From Gadus chalcogrammus (lineage: Eukaryota; Chordata; Actinopteri; Gadiformes; Gadidae), in assembly GCF_026213295.1 (NCBI RefSeq), contig NC_079424.1, forward strand, positions 11,494,814 to 11,558,813: 64,000 nucleotides of DNA. The letters are read 5' to 3'. Every line of letters begins with the position of its first letter. Within the stretch, counting starts at the first letter, position 1. Of this stretch, positions 34,707 through 51,929 are shown piece by piece. The notes under the pieces are model-generated. The model did no database searches. It had not been told where the DNA came from and was given only the letters and a program-made list of their open reading frames with translations. The position numbers and the translations under genes are program-made.

Positions 34707-36331
34707 GTCCACCCAGGGGTTTCTACACCATCCTTTTACATGCGAGATAAGTGGGGGATATCAGTCATTTGTGTTTGTTCATTTGACCAAATTAAAAATT
34801 AATTTAAATGTTGTTCCCAGCGGCAATGCATATAATGAATTGTACCGGGTTCAACTGAGTAAGGAGTCTGTTCAAAGATATCATGATATCATTAATAATT
34901 ATATCATGCGTAATAAAGAATTACGCATGATAACAATGACACCCTTGATATCTGTGCCAATTGTCTGTGACCTATTAAAGTTTAAATAGCGCTTTCTATA
35001 GGAGATTAGGAAATATAACTATAACTATAATCTGTGTTTCCAAATGCTTGACAGGTTGTGTTCATCTGGCTGGTGACTCCCACCTGTAAAGACATGATGG
35101 GAAACAAGGCAGTTTTAAATGGCTTGTAAGGGCCAATCACACTCTTTTCTTTTTTGTCTGAGCTAGCCTTGTTCTTCTAAAATCCAACAAGGCTCTCACT
35201 GTCTAATGATAATGAAATTATAATCTTGGCTTGGTGACAAGACTCAAGGGAATGAGTCAGTATTTAATTTCAAAACCAATCACACGTTGCTTTAATTATC
35301 AACGTCAGAAAGTATTGATGTTCATATTAGCTGAGTGTTAACCCCAAATCTTTCCTGTGTGGTTGAATTAACTTCATGCGAGAAGATGTAAGCTCCCTTA
35401 GGACTAAAGCTGAACAACTACAATATGAAAATGAGTAGAAAACGGCATATTGCCAAGTACTTTGGCCCGATGGTCATGTTCTCATTAAAGAGCGTGACAA
35501 TGCTTTTGGAATGAGACCTCGAGACCTACAGAATTCAGCTACCGGATATAAACAGAGCTGACCCTTATTAACACACCCCAATGGGTAACTGCATCAGCTC
35601 AGTATTCAGCCTCTGAATGTGAAAAAGATCCGAGGCTTGTTTAATGGCAGGCTGTGTTACAACATGAAGGACGACAGTGAGGTGGTGTCTGAGACCACCC
35701 AGACTGACAATGGAGCCAGGCTTCTGATGAAATCCCTACTGTCCACACTTCTCCTTGGATTATCCTAGACATGAGCAAAACTGGACGTGCATACAAAACA
35801 TTTATCTCTGTCCTTTCTTATTCTGTCATGGGGAAAGGAGATCAGCTCTCTATCGATTCCATCAGATAAAGCCCTTTTTTTTTTGCTGTGTGCTTAGACT
35901 GCTTATGTCAAACCATACATAACTATTGCTGTGCCGACGTACAGATTTTCAAGGCTGTTAGTTTTAGCTAAGGCCAGAAATGCACAATTATTTATTGGGT
36001 ATCCATAAAGGCTTATAGTGGCATTATAATGGAAATAATACTTGTTCCCATCGCCATCATTCTGTGTGCTACAATGTTCCCCTTACATCGCTGGTCTGAA
36101 TCTGGAAATCGACCAACTCCTGTACCAATTCAAACAGGACAGTAACTTTGCTGCTGATAAATGCTTCCAAAGTAATGTAATGTACCACGTTAAAACTTAA
36201 CTGCCTCTGACCTTCACATGCAGAATTTAATGCTGAACTCAAACACCTAGTTCAACGTCATAAGCTACCGGCTTCCAAATGTCATCCTGGGTTCTTGTAC
36301 AAATGAGGAGAACTGTTTGACCGCGACGCCA
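34707..36331. other. Noncoding spacer
   Basis: No supported gene. It contains a 14-bp perfect palindrome (GATATCATGATATC, 34877-34890) immediately followed by a 13-bp hairpin (34902-34932, stem TATCATGCGTAAT, loop AAAGA). No exon for the preceding part of the transporter was found. Confidence 0.55.
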
Positions 36332-36668
36332 GGGGACAGGTTAGAGTGGTGCACGGGACAACCCTGGGGCACTCTGGCAGGCTGGCACAAGGGGACAGGT
36401 TAGAGTGGTGCACGACCCAACCCTGGGGGACTCTGGCAGGCTGGCACCAGGGGACAGGTTAGAGTGATGCACGGGACAACCCTGGGGGACTCTGGCAGGC
36501 TGGCACAAGGGGACAGGTTAGAGTGGTGCACGGGGCCAACCCTGGGGGACTCTGGCGGGGTTGCACCAGGGGACAGGTTAGAGTGGTGCACGGGGCCAAC
36601 CCTGGGGGACTCTGGCGGGGTTGCACCAGGGGACAGGTTAGAGTGGTGAACGGGGCAACCCGGGGGGA
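36332..36668 (+). repeat. 59/60-bp minisatellite, six units
   Basis: Six units begin with GGGGACAGGTTAGAGTG at 36332, 36391, 36450, 36509, 36569 and 36629. The last is truncated or diverged. The first three periods are 59 bases and the last two 60. The array ends about 290 bases before the transporter exon. Proline-rich open frames through it are repeat products. Confidence 0.95.
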
Positions 36669-36960
36669 CGTTTTTTCTGTCTGACAAAACTATATAGCAC
36701 TGTTAAGTCAGTAAACATACCAAGTGAAAGAAGAATAAGTGTTTTATTTATGGATGGTTTTATAATATCCATCATGTATACACCATGGATATATACGTAT
36801 ACATTGATTATATGTATTAGGTTTGATGTTGGAGGACAGCGATGACACAAGCAAGGTTTTAATTTGAATTGTTTTTCTTAGCATTTTAGTATTTTATTAA
36901 TACAGAAAAAACATTGTGTGTGTGCCATGGCTGACGGTCTGGACCTGCCTCTTCTTCCAG
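36669..36960 (+). other. Intron end preceding the penultimate transporter exon
   Basis: AT-rich sequence ending in the polypyrimidine tract and acceptor CCTGCCTCTTCTTCCAG directly before the exon at 36961. The length of this intron is unknown, since the previous exon was not found back to the gap at 29178. Confidence 0.75.
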
Positions 36961-37088
36961 GTGGGATTCCGTTCGTCCTGACCGGGGAGCTTTTTGAGCA
37001 GTCCTACCGGCCGGCTGCCTTCATGATTGCTGGTCTCGTAAATTGGTTATCCAATTTTGCTGTGGGCCTTTTGTTCCCGTTTATTCAA
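36961..37088 (+). CDS. slc2a9-like: Class II GLUT transporter, penultimate exon
   Basis: This exon of a facilitative hexose/urate transporter (SLC2 family, plasma membrane, 12 TM segments) is 128 bp, bounded by a TTCTTCCAG acceptor and a GTAAGTG donor. It begins with the last two bases of a split glycine codon (phase 1) and ends in phase 0 after Gln. The 42 full codons read [40 protein letters not shown], then Ile-Gln. This covers the end of TM10, the conserved Glu and Arg-Pro of the following loop, and TM11 ([16 protein letters not shown]). From memory it differs from human GLUT9 at about six of 42 positions and is much closer to GLUT9 than to GLUT5, 7 or 11. The related fish SLC2A15 cannot be excluded. 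The upstream exons are not in view. Confidence 0.9.
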
Positions 37089-38767
37089 GTAAGTGTGACC
37101 GTGTGTTTGTTGTCTGCCTGCATGCTATTTCACTTTATTCCACTATTTAATGAGACAATGAGTGTGCCTATTTGTTCTTAATTCAGGGCTTCATTAGATT
37201 CATGAAGTTCGGTTTATTAACCAATTAATTTCAAGAGCATTTGAACTCAAATGATATTGGCCCTGACATGTCTCCATGTTTGGAAGGTGGAGTAATTTGC
37301 AAAAACAGCAGTGCCATCAAGGTTACCCTATTTGTTTTGGAAATTGAATCATTTCTATTACTCTGGGGGCCTGTTTGATCTCCAACAGAAACAGCTGTGT
37401 CGCTGGGCAGGGCAACACCACAACACATCCTATCATTGGACTCTGTCCTTTACCCTTATGTTCTGACTTTCCCTTTTCCATCATATCAGGTTTTTTTCTT
37501 AAGTCATACTTATTGAACTCAGTTCCTGCTTTCGCCCCTCCTGACCCTCCTGTTTCACCCTATTCTCTTTAGTAACAAAAATCTTAATTTAATTGATCAT
37601 ATCATCCCTTTTTCAACAGTGTATTTCAACCATAACTAGATGGATGACATGTGCATGAGGTGTCAGCATCACCTTATAGTAAATATATGGGTTTCTTTTC
37701 CTGGTGGATTATTTTATTTATTTTCCGTCGGTCCATTACTTTTTGTAGCATGCATGACTGAGTCGCGGTCCCAACACATGTGCACATCTCATTAAGGTTA
37801 ATACGGATGTAATGCAATATGTGATGTCGGGAAGTAGAGACATTTAGAGGAGCACAAAAACCCCTCCAATGGCCTGCTAAGCATGCGTGAAATACCATGT
37901 CCCTGCCTCACTAATAGGGTTCTCTGCTGGCTCTCCCCGTGCTCGGCTGGAAGATTAGCGTTATTTATGCCAACTCTTTGCTTCTAAATATAGGCACGGA
38001 TCCCCCCTAGAGACTGTGCGGTGTGGCAATGAAGCCGAGTGTTTCTCTAGCCTCCGCTCCACGGCGGGAGGGGGGGGGAACGTTAACCCAGGTAGTGGCT
38101 GGACCTACTACCCTGTTGATGCTCTCCTGGAGCGGGGCTGCAAGCTGCATGGGGTCCTGTGCTGCCGTCTCCCATGTCACTGATGTGACAGTCTACTGGG
38201 CTGGGGCACCAAGCACGCTTGCATTTGGGATAGCCATGGAAGATGTGTTTTTGTGTGTCCCGGGGGGGGGGGGGGGGGTTCAGACATGCCAAATATAATG
38301 AGGCACCTATTTGAGGAGATGCTGGAATTTTAAGTCCATCTCCAAAATAATACCTCCCATTGTTTATTTATACATATATTTCATCCCCCCGGGGATCACC
38401 AGAGCATCATGAATTGCAGTTACAAGCGTTGTATAAGCGCCCCCCACCTCAGTAGTAATTACTATAGTACAGCAGGTAGTGCGTTTTTTGATGCTCTGTA
38501 ATGCACTTTCAAGGGCAGAGTGATTGCTTTTTCTTATGGTGATGTTATTCACACGAAAATCACATGGCGTCACAATATGGTCACACCACCACTCGATCTC
38601 AGCAAAGGAAGTTGGACTGGGGAAAAATGAACTTCGGACTTAAACGATTGTCCTTATTGTGCCTGAAGTTCAAGGTCATTGGCTATGGGAGACTAAGGTC
38701 AAACAAAAGATAAGGTGTCATCAAACCTTTGTACATTATTTTCTCCACGTGTGTGTGTATGTGTATG

Positions 38768-39148
38768 CAACCCAGTCTCACGGAAATATGTGACACTGTC
38801 ACATCACGTCATTTAATCTATTCATTCGTGATCTGGGACAAGTAATTTCAATTTTCTTCTTGCCAAGAAGCACAAATTTCAAACTCATTCTAAAAAGAAG
38901 AGATGAAGCAGCCACCTTTTTTTCCGTAGCGGATTGCCTACAGAGCAGCGCACCTGCATTAAATATATCCGTCAATTGTCACAATATCTCAGAATCAAAG
39001 GTGAAAGTAGATACGGGTGGCCAAAGGCTGTCATATTGTTAGAAATGTGTGCTTTTTGACACGAAAAAATGTAAATTACGTGTCCCAGATCACGAATGAA
39101 TAGATTAAATGACGTGACAGTGTCACGTATTTCCGTGAGACTGGGTTG
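38768..39148 (+). mobile_element. MITE with about 75-bp terminal inverted repeats
   Basis: The left arm starts CAACCCAGTCTCACGGAAAT and continues through ACTGTCACATCACGTCATTT and ATCTATTCATTCGTGATCTG. The right arm (about 39072-39148) is its inverse, ending GAGACTGGGTTG. There are only a few mismatches. The roughly 220-base centre has no transposase. The flanks GTGTATG and GTGTACG may be a target duplication but lie in TG-rich DNA. The superfamily is not assigned. If transcribed, the arms would pair as a hairpin within the intron. Confidence 0.88.
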
Positions 39149-39239
39149 GTGTACGTGCGTGTGCGTGAACATGTGCGTGTGTGTGTGTGTGTGTGTGTGC
39201 GCTCACTCGTGTATGCATTTATTTGTGTGGTATCTGAGC

Positions 39240-39390
39240 ATGTGTTTTGTTTGGGTTCCCCTCTGAAATCATTAGCATATTCATGGTGTATTTGAAGACT
39301 GCCGGATTCCTGTATTCATACTTCTTAAATTGCTAATACTCCCTATGGAGTGAGATGCATTCTTCATGAATATTCGTATAAGCCCTGTCA
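39240..39390. promoter_or_regulatory. Possible conserved noncoding element with POU-like sites (inference)
   Basis: A compact stretch without repeats contains ATTAGCATATTCAT and TTCATGAATATTCG, both resembling octamer/POU-homeodomain sites, plus AAATTGCTAAT. This could be an intronic enhancer. No alignment supports it here. Confidence 0.2.
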
Positions 39391-40163
39391 CCATGGTGTC
39401 TTCTGTGTGTCCTCCTTCATACTGCAGGAATATTCCCTCTTTAGAAGAGCAGTTCATTTTACCATTGATGTATGAAGCCCGTGTTCAAAACGCTTTTACC
39501 CCTCCCGTTAGAGCGTCCATTGCATTGCAACGTAAGGAGTTTCCCACCAATCCACCATTGACTCTGAATCCTCAGAGTTCCCAGTCTTTTTTAAATCGTC
39601 TGAACAGAAGCGAACAGAGCATGCTCGGATCGGTTGCTGTGTAATGAATGGCTGGCTATAATAATGAGGATTAGAGGCAGTTTGGTGGCGTTGGGTTAAT
39701 ACACCATAGGGGAATTATAAACACTGTGAGCAGACTGTGTGTGAGCGGTGGAGGGTATTTATTTGAGCTCTATTGTGAGAAATCGGAAAAAAACACGAGA
39801 GACATACAAATATATATAGTTCCTCCCATGATGTTTCCTTACATTATCCTCAACCATTCTTACCTCGATTGTCTGCCAACGTCTGTGTGTGTATGTGTGT
39901 CTATGTTTGTGTGTGTGTTTGTGTGTCTATGTATGTGTGTGTGGGCAGGGTCTTCAATCTCTTTGCTATTGATGGGGATTTAGTGGAACCTCGATCTTGC
40001 TCAGGTCCGGTCTTTCTCAGGTCTGAAAAGCAGGATGAAGATAGATGTGCGTGTCATTCAGCGCACACGCATACAGCCATGGAAAGAGATAACGTTGTCC
40101 AAAACTCTACCTGATAAACGCACACAATTGTTATCCTCACCTAGCCCTTTTCATGCTGATGCC

Positions 40164-40181
40164 GATACATACACACATATA

Positions 40182-40220
<39 letters not shown>
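40164..40220 (+). repeat. (TA)n array flanked by ACACAC
   Basis: A TATATATATATA run with an ACACACATATATATTTA left edge and an ACACACACAT right edge. Confidence 0.9.
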
Positions 40221-40221
<1 letters not shown>

Positions 40222-41965
40222 TCAACAATCCACAACAAAGATGCAACGGCTTCAACAGAGGAGGGAAACATGTGTCTTTACTGTCCAGTGTGTCTTTATC
40301 GAACTGGGCTACATTCATCATCATTACCCCTCACTCTCTCCAAAACGTTTCCTTGCCTCGTTTCTCTCTTCTGCGAGATGTGTCGATGCGTCACCCCACC
40401 CCTGACCACTCCAGAACGCGTGGCACAAAGTATCTTTCCAAGGACTTTCACTAATTAAATTGCCACGTTCCTGCACGTTGAAGCTCCCCTCCAATTCCAC
40501 GACTATATCTGAAACCTTGTGTAATTGCACACCCACATAGATGCTCAGGTAAAGCTCTCGCTTTCGCTGTCTCTCTCTGGGTTTCTCAGATGTTCCTCTG
40601 TCTGCCAAGAATATGTATGAACCACTTATACCATATAAACATGGACGCCCTATAGAAGAAGTGAATGAATTGACTGAAATGTCAAGGTAATATTTCATGC
40701 ACTGAGTAATCTGAATCAAACTCTGAGCCATATCGTTCACCTCTGCGTGGTATTTATAAAGCATCATAAGGTAGTAAGCTTATAAATAATAAAATTTGGA
40801 AACGCCTTTCAGGACATCGAAGGTCGCTTCAAGATAAAACAAATAGTAGAGAAAATATCAAGAAAGGATGAACAATTATCAAATATATATAAAGTCCTTA
40901 TAGACATATCATAGTCCATAGGCTAGTCTGAAGAGGTTTTCATTTCCTTTTTAAACTGGGCAGTGGATTCACACTGCCTGATGTCATTTGGAAGTGAGCT
41001 TTGGGGCTGTGTAGGAGAACGCTCTCTCTCCCATGGTGCTGAGGTTCATCGAGGGCACCTTGAGCAGACCAGGATCGCAGCGAGCGGGAAGGCGTGTAGC
41101 TCTCCAGGAGGTCGGTGATCTAGTTGGGAGCAAGGTTATGCAGGGCCTCATATGTCTTATATTTTTCTTAGGATACCATAAAAAAAATAATGCTAGCCGT
41201 GTTACCTTCAATAATGCCCTACCCCCGTCCTGACATGCCTCACATCCAACATAGCGTTCCCAGTTTACATTTGATATCCAGGAAGTTAAAAGAAAACCTT
41301 CACATCCATCCAGCGTTCACGTCCGCGATAAACAAAATCATATTTGTCTGCAGTGAATACTTATTAGTAATCGTTTGCCCTCCTTAGAATTGTATGAGTA
41401 TAGTTTTATAGAAGTCAAGGTCATGGTCCCTGCTATTTTCTATTGTTCTTCTGCCTTGACACTACCCTGTAACGTATGGATGCTTATCAAGTGATCCACA
41501 ATATGGCTTTTGGAGATTGTATGCTTTCTTTGACACATTGACACATGCTATAGAAACACTCATGAATGATCTTTGTTAGGCATATAATTATTATTCCTCC
41601 ATAACAACTCTGTCACTCAAGCTGTGACCTGATGTGGTAAAACAGAAAGAAGAAAGGAACCAATTGTTGAAGCAATCGGGCACATTAATGGTGTGTGGTG
41701 CTCGGCTGTCATGAGGCACGCTAGCTGAAAGCATACTTCCTTAAGCTGTGAGGCCTTATCGGTGTTCAGCTGCTATAATCATGCCAGGACTGTTAGCTGG
41801 CTGTCAGAAGGGTCCCTGCGCCACTAGGGTATGCGTAACCCTTATTTTAAAAATGTCAAGAAAACCTCACGAAACTAATGAGATATTTTCTATCACTCTC
41901 TCTCTCTTTCCTGAAGACACCCGGTGTAATTGACTACAACCACGTCCCAAACCTGTGACGTTGCA

Positions 41966-42086
<121 letters not shown>

Positions 42087-42359
42087 TGCGCGTGCGTGCG
42101 TGCGTGCCAACAGATCAAAAGCTTAACCCTGCCTAAAAGCAGTGACTTTCTCATTTTCCTCAATCCAACATGATTGCATAACGTAGTAGATTAGTGGAGA
42201 AGGAGGCGTGCTTCCAAAGGCCCTGTCACCCCTGAGTCATTATCAAGCAGGATTCCAACTGGCAAAGAAAGGCCAGGGAAGTTTTGTATTTTGTTGTAAT
42301 TGAAGGCATTCTTCGCTACCTCTATGTACAGTGGAGCGTTGCATAACAAAGACAGCTTG

Positions 42360-42491
<132 letters not shown>

Positions 42492-42564
42492 TTCCATTAT
42501 TGGTCTGTGACACAATACATGGGGTCACCCTCCCATCCTCCCTCCCTCTGTGGCACCACCCTGA

Positions 42565-42572
<8 letters not shown>

Positions 42573-42656
<84 letters not shown>
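42573..42656 (+). repeat. (TC)42 microsatellite in the last intron
   Basis: An 84-base uninterrupted TC array, a strong polypyrimidine stretch within the intron and a plausible binding platform for PTB-type proteins. Confidence 0.98.
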
Positions 42657-42659
<3 letters not shown>

Positions 42660-43489
42660 ATCTCCATCTGGAGGTCATCTATCTGGGTATTTTTAGACAT
42701 GGTCACTAATCTCTATGATTGGCATGGCAGGCTCCAATATTTGTCCTCCCACAAAAGAGGAACTCGTACGGGTATTTGTTGTCTTATTTAGGGGGAAAAG
42801 CTCATATCATGGATCTATTGCTACACTAGAAATGAGGCCACCTAACTCCTATATCTTTCTTTGATCGTGGTTCAAAGGGATTTCACAGAGAATTTGGAAG
42901 TGGCTGGTCAATCTTTTAGACAAATGCGTCTTTTTAAAGTGCACAAATTAGTAATTGACTGTATTACTATAGTCATTTGAGGCTAATATTTGTTTGCAAT
43001 TGATCCCCGGTTTATCAACAAAATAATCATCCAGGCATTAGCTTTATAACAACTCTTTTGGATCTTCCAAAAAGTTGTAGGTTTTTGTTTACAAAAGAGT
43101 CCAACAAATCTTAAGGATCTTAAGGATTCAGTTGGAGATGCTTTTCTTCTCTGAATTTGCCCCGGGAAGGGGATGAGAAGGAAGGGTTTCCGCGTGTGGA
43201 GAGGGAAGACCCAGTTATCATCAAAAGGACTCGGGGATGAAGGAAGGCGACGGATCAACAGAATAGACGCAAGCAGATTCCCCTTCCCTTGATGGCGGCT
43301 GCCGTTGTCATCCTGAATTTAAATGTCGTCATTCAAGTCCTTACGGGACGTTACCTTAAGGAGCACGATCACAATCTCCCTGCATGCTTATAGCAGTTCA
43401 CCTTTATGGGTTTTGGGTTACGTCTTTATCACAGAGAGAATCTGTGTTTAGTTTAATGATAGCACAGGAATGGATCTATCTTGAGTCTG

Positions 43490-43614
<125 letters not shown>

Positions 43615-43875
43615 GCTGCGCTGCAGACGTACGCCTTCCTGGTGTTTGCGGGTGTCTGCATCCTGGGCGCCGCTTACCTTTACACCGTGCTCCCCGAGAC
43701 CAAGAACAAGACCTTTGTGGAAATCAGCCGAAGCTTCGCCAAGATCAACAAGGTGCCGGTTCGGAGTCCTGGAGACGCGCGGGAGCTGGAGCTGCAAGGG
43801 GAGCTGTCCCTCGCCATTCAGCCTGGACAGGGGTCCCCCAAAGGCAAAGTCACGGAGATGGAGAGCTCCTTCTAG
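43615..43875 (+). CDS. slc2a9-like: Class II GLUT transporter, last coding exon
   Basis: Phase-0 exon directly after TTGTCTTCCAG. It encodes 86 residues and a TAG stop at 43873-43875. It starts [20 protein letters not shown], which forms TM12, followed by [13 protein letters not shown], the SLC2-family PETKGR-type signature at the cytoplasmic end of TM12. A roughly 50-residue polar tail follows and ends [10 protein letters not shown]. The reading frame joins the previous exon exactly (FPFIQ then AALQTY). The C-terminal Ser-Ser-Phe fits a class I PDZ ligand. The closest family member from memory is GLUT9, with fish SLC2A15 an alternative. The base composition is clearly more GC-rich than the flanking intron, as expected for a coding exon. 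Confidence 0.92.
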   Translation, partial: AALQTYAFLVFAGVCILGAAYLYTVLPETKNKTFVEISRSFAKINKVPVRSPGDARELELQGELSLAIQPGQGSPKGKVTEMESSF

Positions 43876-44200
43876 CCTAAAGGAGCGATACGGCCTAACA
43901 GACTCGGACATGGTTCTAAAACATCTATTGAGGATGTGCAATGCACCGTAGGTTCTAATTTAACATTTTGTGTCAGTATTTTACTGTGGGCCGGCTGAAC
44001 CTGATTCCTGTAGATGCTGCTTCGTCACGCGGAGACGTGGCTGCGTTACTCGCAGTGGGGTTCAGTCGGAGGGTATGTCGGCCAATCGCTCTATCCTCAG
44101 CCATAAGTATCCGATATTAGTTTGGTTCCCTAGAACAACAACCCAGGTGTTCTGTGCCAGAATAACTGTATTTTTGCAATGTTCCTATGCCAAGAAATCT
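43876..44200 (+). other. slc2a9-like: 3' UTR start / downstream flank of the transporter
   Basis: Sequence after the stop codon and before the part that matches copy A. No AATAAA signal was seen here. The first canonical one I noticed is at about 45808 in copy B (TTAATAAATC). The 3' UTR may therefore extend into the duplicated region. A 132-codon minus-strand frame (44117-44515) crosses this point, but I recognise no family. Confidence 0.5.
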
Positions 44201-45067
44201 GTATTTTAGTAAGACGACACACCAATTTCTTTGCCGGTCAACAGCCTCATAAGTCCAGAAGGCCGTGCGGTTTTGCAGGCTGAGGGCGGGACCATGATAT
44301 CCGCCAGCTGCCCAGGAAAGGCTGCAGTCTAATAGTCTTATTTGCCAAGGAAGCTTCCTAAGTGGTAGCCATGATAAGAGCTGTTCAAATTCTCTAAACG
44401 CTAAGGAAAGGTGCCTCCGTGCTTCTTTTCTTATCTCCTTCAGCTTAGGGTTCAATGGACCTACCCTTATGAAGCGAAAGGAGATAATGCTGTCCCACAA
44501 TTCCTGCTGCAGCAATATTTAAAGCGATGACAAAGACAATTCTTTTCATAAATCGTCTTTTATAAATGTACTATTGACAGAAGGTTGCCTCTTGATGGAG
44601 GGGGGGGGGGGGGAGTCCTAACTGGTTTTAATAGCAAACTGAAGCAGATCAGGGGAAGCCTGACACGACAGCAAGTGTCAAGTTGCAAATTGCATTTCAT
44701 TAATCAATGACTTTTTAGAAGCGTTGGGATATACAGTATGTTTGTATACAATTGATGTAATACATCATAAAAAAATAGACATAATAAACTAGTGCTTATA
44801 TGATCCACCTTTGTAGAAATACTTTCATACCAAGTGCAAATTCAATGAAGTCAATGAAGTTGCTGTTTCTATTTTCTAGGAACAGTGTTGACTCCAGTGG
44901 TGAGTTTGAGTGTTCTTTCGATCGCAGTACAGGAATCCCCCTGATGAACTCGATCACTGTACAACCGCGTCTCTTCCCCCTGAAAAGGAAATGTCTTTCC
45001 ATTCACACTGACCCGGCAGTGCGTACAAAAAAACAAACAAAACCTCAGCGGATAACCACTACTCACC

Positions 45068-45553
45068 ATGGCTCAGGAAGAGAGTCATTTTCTGGGGGAT
45101 TATGATGCTAATACCTCTCTGTGTCGTCCCGGGGGAGCGCAGCGGAACAAGCGACGCAGTGGCCTGAGGACAGCCAGTGCTGACGGCTGATGAGCTTTTC
45201 GTTCTGGAGATCCTCCAGAACGACAGGGACGGCCAAACCCACCGGCGGCCACCCAGATGGAAGGAGCCAGGGGAGGTTGGATCAGAACAGAGGCTGGCAA
45301 GAGTGGCATTGGATAGGGGTCACACAAACACAACCGCACACACCCACACACCCTACTGGAGGACAAGGGGGGTCAATGTATTTAGGGATGAAAACACAGA
45401 CAAACCAACGTCACAGCCGGGCGGACTGTACCGTTCTGTCGCCGCACAGCCACGGGTCGCTGCGGACAGTTCTGCCAAGCGGTCGTATGAAGTCAAAGCT
45501 ACAAATCGTGTAACCGTATCTGACTCGTCTGCTCCGTCGCTGCGGAGGCGATG
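45068..45553 (+). other. CpG-rich candidate first exon, copy B
   Basis: Equivalent of 862-1338. The 40-codon frame from the CACCATGG context (ATG 45068, TGA ending 45190) and the GATG/GTAAGA donor-like site are retained. After the short frame, B has four extra bases (GTTC near 45201) and several changes near 45467-45480 compared with A. It lies about 1.2 kb after the transporter stop codon and could be the start of a following gene. Unproven. Confidence 0.25.
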
Positions 45554-51365
<5,812 letters not shown>

Positions 51366-51929
51366 CAGGGGCGTTTCTAGGTTTCCGAACTATCTGGGGC
51401 TTAGCCAGGAGGGAAATAAAAAGTGTGTGCGTAGCGCGCGGCAAATGTTTTTGTATGCTTTATTGCACATGCACATTTTTTCATAATGCTTTACCTAAAT
51501 AAACAAAATTCGCAGTTTATTGTAGCTTTAAATAGCTACCTGACTGCTGTGCTGCTTATCCCCAGACATCTAAAGTTCCATTCAAGTTATTTCAGAGTAA
51601 AATTAATACAAGTTAGACAGACCATACCTATATATGTGTACATTATATATATATGACTGGGAATAGGATAGGTTAATTCACTTGAGGTGGTAAACAGTCT
51701 GGTTATGTTTTTAAACCATTTATTCTCTTGCCAGAAGGATTATAGAAGGACTAGGCTACTTTATTTCGAGATTCCCCTGGAATCCCCATGTTTGTTTCTA
51801 GTGTAAAGAAAGCAAAAAAATAAAAAAGCGAGTTCATTTTTTTTTTTTTTCAACAAAAATAAGATTCAGGGCTAATTCAATTATATCCGGGGCTTTAGCC
51901 CCGAACAGAACAGCCTAGTGACGCCACTG
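51366..51929 (+). mobile_element. Non-autonomous hAT-type element, copy B
   Basis: Same element as 7068-7629. Here the left end keeps the canonical CAGGGGCGTTTCTAGG. Target duplications are TCCACAAC (51358-51365) and TCCACAGC (51930-51937). It was present before the copies diverged. Confidence 0.88.

Noticed and set aside
36400..36687. Proline-rich repetitive minus-strand protein
   Set aside because: It is a product of the 59/60-bp minisatellite. The period change from 59 to 60 would shift the frame in any real protein.
43876..44200. Duplication breakpoint at 44201
   Set aside because: The match begins there only because the window begins at base 1. The true breakpoint cannot be placed from this window.
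44117..44515. 132-codon minus-strand frame at the start of copy B
   Set aside because: It looks somewhat protein-like but matches no family I recognise, and it spans the transporter 3' flank. No splice or start evidence.
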